Of a stretch of DNA of 64,000 nucleotides, positions 61,792-64,000 are shown in pieces. The stretch comes from Trebonia sp963843745 (GTDB lineage Bacteria > Actinomycetota > Actinomycetes > Streptosporangiales > Streptosporangiaceae), in assembly GCA_963843745.1 (NCBI GenBank), contig CAWJLP010000005.1:186001-250000 (forward strand). The letters are read 5' to 3'. The notes beneath the pieces were generated by a model. It was not told the origin of the DNA, did not search any database, and saw nothing but the letters and a program-made list of their open reading frames with translations. The translations under genes were made by a program, and so were the position numbers. Position 1 is the first letter of the stretch, and each line of letters opens with the position of its first letter.

Positions 61792-62940
61792 TCAGCACGC
61801 TCCTTCGCGGACGGACTCGAACGCGGCGGTCAGCAGCTCGTTCTCGGCCTCGCTGGCCGGAGCGTTCCGCACGTGCTTGACGAACTCGGCGGCGATCGCA
61901 AGGTCGTCCCGGCCCTTGACCCGCTCGCCGTAGCTGCGGGTGTCGCCGGTCACCCCCTCGGGCTTGAACTCCAGCGTAAGGATGTGCGGGAACCGCTTCC
62001 TGAGCCGGTCCATCGCGGCCTCGGGGCGGGCCGTGTCGGTGATCGTGACGGCGACGAAGTCGCCTTCGCGGTCGGTGAATTCTGGTGCGGTGAGGAGATC
62101 CTCGATATGGCCGCGGAGCACGGTGAGCTTCCTGTAGACCGGCGCGGGTACCCGTTCGGCGCGCGTCGTGCCGTCGGCGCCGACCTCGACCAGCCAGCTG
62201 CCCTTCTTGTGATGCGCCTCGGAGAACGAGTACGGCAGCGGCGAGCCGCTGTAGCGCATGTGCTCCGCGATCGTCTGCTGGCCGTGCAGGTGGCCGAGCG
62301 CCACGTAGCTGAATCCGTCGAACAGGCTCGCCGGGACGTAGCCGACGCCGCCGACCGAGATGTCCCGCTCGGAGTCGCTGGCCCCTCCCCCGGCCACCCA
62401 GGCGTGCGCCGTCACGACCGTGCGCCGCACGCCGCGCGACGCGGCGTCGGCCCGGATACGCGCCGCCGCCTCGCCGAGGACGGCCGAGTGAGCGCGCGGC
62501 CCGTCGAAGCCGGGCAGGCCGACCGCCGGCTCCAGGTACGGCACGCCGTAGACGGCCACCGGGCCGTGATCGTCGCGCAGCATGACCGGCTCGGCGAGCG
62601 TCGCGGGCCGGGTGCGCAGGTGCACGCCGGAGGCGTCGATGAGCGCGCTGCTGAACCCGAGGCGGCGCGCGGAGTCGTGGTTGCCGCTGATCACGACCAC
62701 GCGGGCGCCGGTGTCGCGCAGCCGCACGAGCGCCTGCTCGCAGAGAGCCACCGCGTCCACCGGCGGCACCGCGCGGTCGTAGACGTCGCCCGCGATGAGC
62801 ACCGCGTCCACTCGCTCCCGGCGCGCCGTCTCCACGAGGTCATCGAGGAACCGCTCCTGCGCCTCGCGCAGGTCGGCCTTATGCAGTGAGCGCCCGAGAT
62901 GCCAGTCGGACGTGTGCAGGAGCCTCATGGCACGGACCAT
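61792..62940 (-). CDS. sbcD: Exonuclease SbcD (metallophosphoesterase subunit)
   Basis: 382 residues. Metal-binding motifs are HTSDWHLG, AGDVYD, SGNHDSA, VTAHAW and GHLHGQQ. It is the Mn-dependent nuclease half of SbcCD. ATG 62940 has GGGGGGG six bases upstream and is preferred to ATG 62928, which has no good site. sbcC begins one base after its stop. Confidence 0.95.
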   Translation of the reverse strand: MVRAMRLLHTSDWHLGRSLHKADLREAQERFLDDLVETARRERVDAVLIAGDVYDRAVPPVDAVALCEQALVRLRDTGARVVVISGNHDSARRLGFSSALIDASGVHLRTRPATLAEPVMLRDDHGPVAVYGVPYLEPAVGLPGFDGPRAHSAVLGEAAARIRADAASRGVRRTVVTAHAWVAGGGASDSERDISVGGVGYVPASLFDGFSYVALGHLHGQQTIAEHMRYSGSPLPYSFSEAHHKKGSWLVEVGADGTTRAERVPAPVYRKLTVLRGHIEDLLTAPEFTDREGDFVAVTITDTARPEAAMDRLRKRFPHILTLEFKPEGVTGDTRSYGERVKGRDDLAIAAEFVKHVRNAPASEAENELLTAAFESVREGAC

Positions 62941-63054
62941 AGCGAACCCCCCCGACATTCGAGCGGATGTCGCCAAGTCCCGGCCCGGCGGTCCTGGCGG
63001 GTGAGGCCCTGTGGATCATCTCGTGACAGGCAGCTTCGGTTAATGGCATCGGGC

Positions 63055-63107
63055 CATGATCACGGAAAGGAAGCACGCGTATAGGGTGCGGAACTTCCGT
63101 GATCATG
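63055..63107. repeat. 13-bp inverted repeat
   Basis: CATGATCACGGAA (63055-63067) and TTCCGTGATCATG (63095-63107) are exactly complementary, with 27 bp between them and AAAA after the right arm. It may be an operator pair, a folded RNA or the end of a small element. Confidence 0.6.
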
Positions 63108-63393
63108 AAAAACCGAGCGTGGGCGTTGCCAATGGCAATGAGGTGCGACTTTGCCAGGGTTCAGGCGGTCTTCGATAGCAATTAAATGCCATTGCGGCCA
63201 CCCGGCGTCTTCCCCGCTGGAATGTCGGTGGGTGGTGCTAGCTTGCGGATGAATATTCATTGGGCGGGCGGCGACGCCAGCCATACGGTGGGAGTGCGGA
63301 GATGGCTCGCGCGTCGCCAGGGACCTGCGGGTGCGGTGTGATGCCGCGGGGAGCAAGGCTACGGTGGTCGACTGCTGACGGTGGGGGACGACG

Positions 63394-63436
63394 CCCCCGC
63401 CCGTGCCCGCACCAGGGGCGCGGGCACGGGCGGGGG
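63394..63436. repeat. 16-bp GC hairpin before the ABC transporter
   Basis: CCCCCGCCCGTGCCCG (63394-63409) and CGGGCACGGGCGGGGG (63421-63436) form a perfect stem with an 11-nt loop. It lies 34-69 bp upstream of the possible starts of the transporter gene. No U-tract follows. It could be a leader hairpin affecting expression. Confidence 0.65.
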
Positions 63437-63505
63437 TAGGCCTATTGGCGTAGGTCGTTAGTTTGGGAAATGAAAATTCGTGGTTGGTTGTTGCAGGTCT
63501 TGGTT

Positions 63506-64000
63506 ATGGGGCGTCTATACGGTCGGGGATGGATGAAGGACAACGGCAGCCAGCAGAGCAATGAGGCTCGCTGGATCAGGAGACTGGCCGGCTACTCCTG
63601 GCGGTTCCGGCGGGACGTTCTTATCGCGCTGGCGGGGTCGGTGCTTTATGTCGCGGCGACGCTGACGATTCCGCTGCTGCAGCGGGGCATCATCGACAAC
63701 GTCATCGTCACGTCCAAGGAGTCGGTCTGGCCGCTGGCGATCGGGCTGCTCATCGCCGCGGCGGCCAACTTCATCGGCATCTACCTGCGGCGGTACCGCG
63801 GCGGCAAGATGGCGCTCGACGTGCAGCACGCCATGCGGACCGAGCTGTTCGGCTCGCTGTCCCGGCTGGACGGCACCCGGCAGGACGAGATCCACACCGG
63901 CCAGCTCGTCGGCCGGTCGATCTCCGACCTCAACATGGTGCAGGGCCTGATCCAGTGGATGCCGCTGACCCTGGGCAGCCTCATGCTGTTCGTCTTCTCG
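63506..64000 (+). CDS. ABC transporter, N-terminal part of the membrane domain, cut by window edge
   Basis: About 165 residues are visible. Two membrane segments are clear: DVLIALAGSVLYVAATLTIPLL and WPLAIGLLIAAAANFIGIYL. Then comes an exporter-type intracellular loop (YRGGKMALDVQHAMRTELFGSL, then GQLVGRSISDLNMVQG). This is a type I ABC exporter of the MsbA/lipid-drug group. The nucleotide-binding domain would lie beyond 64000. In-frame ATGs at 63470, 63506 and 63533 are all possible; I chose the middle one for its AGG at suitable distance. Confidence 0.8.
   Translation, partial: MGRLYGRGWMKDNGSQQSNEARWIRRLAGYSWRFRRDVLIALAGSVLYVAATLTIPLLQRGIIDNVIVTSKESVWPLAIGLLIAAAANFIGIYLRRYRGGKMALDVQHAMRTELFGSLSRLDGTRQDEIHTGQLVGRSISDLNMVQGLIQWMPLTLGSLMLFVFS

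Larger units (their letters stand above)
62941..63505. other. 565-bp intergenic region rich in palindromes
   Basis: I see no gene. It holds several symmetric elements: the repeat at 63055-63107, TTGCC-AAT-GGCAA at 63126-63138, the palindrome ATGAATATTCAT at 63249-63260 and the hairpin at 63394-63436. Base composition is more AT-rich in the middle part. It separates sbcD (leaving to the left) from the ABC transporter (leaving to the right), so both promoters are here. Confidence 0.6.

Noticed and set aside
58669..62889. Long plus-strand frames opposite sbcC and sbcD
   Set aside because: Gly/Arg/Ala-rich antisense readings of the SbcC coiled coils. No domain is present.

Overview
The window is very GC-rich DNA from an actinomycete. 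The evidence is a WhiB-family regulator, a MerR-type regulator, DUF222-HNH and DUF3048 proteins, LuxR regulators of the LAL and MalT types, frequent GTG starts and many 4-base ATGA/GTGA gene overlaps. A member of Streptosporangiales is my best guess, but that is inference; nothing here fixes the genus. Most is chromosomal housekeeping and stress metabolism. There are remnants of an integrative element and an unusual number of broken genes.

Layout. 1-5.7 kb: partial sigma factor, a MerR-WhiB pair divergent from an SRPBCC gene, an isolated 3' half of tRNA-Cys, a VOC protein, a divergent LysE/LysR exporter-regulator pair, an SDR and a scramblase-like protein. 5.7-12.5 kb: a MecA-like penicillin-binding protein with a long Gln/Gly/Tyr repeat domain, an FAH-family enzyme, a lipoprotein-ECF sigma-anti-sigma operon and a Nudix-type repressor. 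tRNA-Val follows at 12.6 kb.

13.7-23.2 kb: a complete arginine deiminase (ADI) locus on the minus strand: arcC, a frameshifted permease, a non-canonical P-type ATPase, a second permease, a small P-ATPase-like membrane protein, arcA and arcB. ADI makes ATP, ammonia and CO2 from arginine, which suits anoxia, starvation or acid stress. Exact copies of the palindrome TCACCC-N6-GGGTGA lie before arcC, before the second permease and at the arcB end. A degenerate copy precedes a MalT-like LuxR gene at 24.5 kb. A truncated copy of that LuxR gene start sits beside integrase and excisionase fragments at 23.2-23.6 kb. SfLAP- and HdeD-family membrane proteins follow.

28-43 kb: DUF4242 protein, LAL regulator, FAD oxidase, 3-hydroxyisobutyrate-dehydrogenase-like enzyme, a decayed hydrolase, a PabB-PabC-PabA fusion, a MarR regulator, DUF3048 protein, frameshifted MFS exporter, arylamine N-acetyltransferase and DoxX. 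43-50.6 kb: a MazG remnant, frameshifted DUF222-HNH gene, DEAD-box helicase and cold-shock protein, AlkB-like and HAD proteins.

49.8-56.6 kb: a tightly coupled redox-signalling operon read from 56.6 kb downward: receiver-flavoprotein fusion, cyclic-nucleotide-domain histidine kinase, UBP zinc finger, molybdopterin oxidoreductase, ferredoxin-reductase-like protein and Acg-type nitroreductase. It ends with a D-2-hydroxyacid dehydrogenase, GNAT and universal stress protein, SbcCD nuclease, a hairpin-rich intergenic region and the start of an ABC transporter. The strongest candidates for something undescribed are the ADI palindrome regulon with its odd P-type ATPase, and the redox operon.
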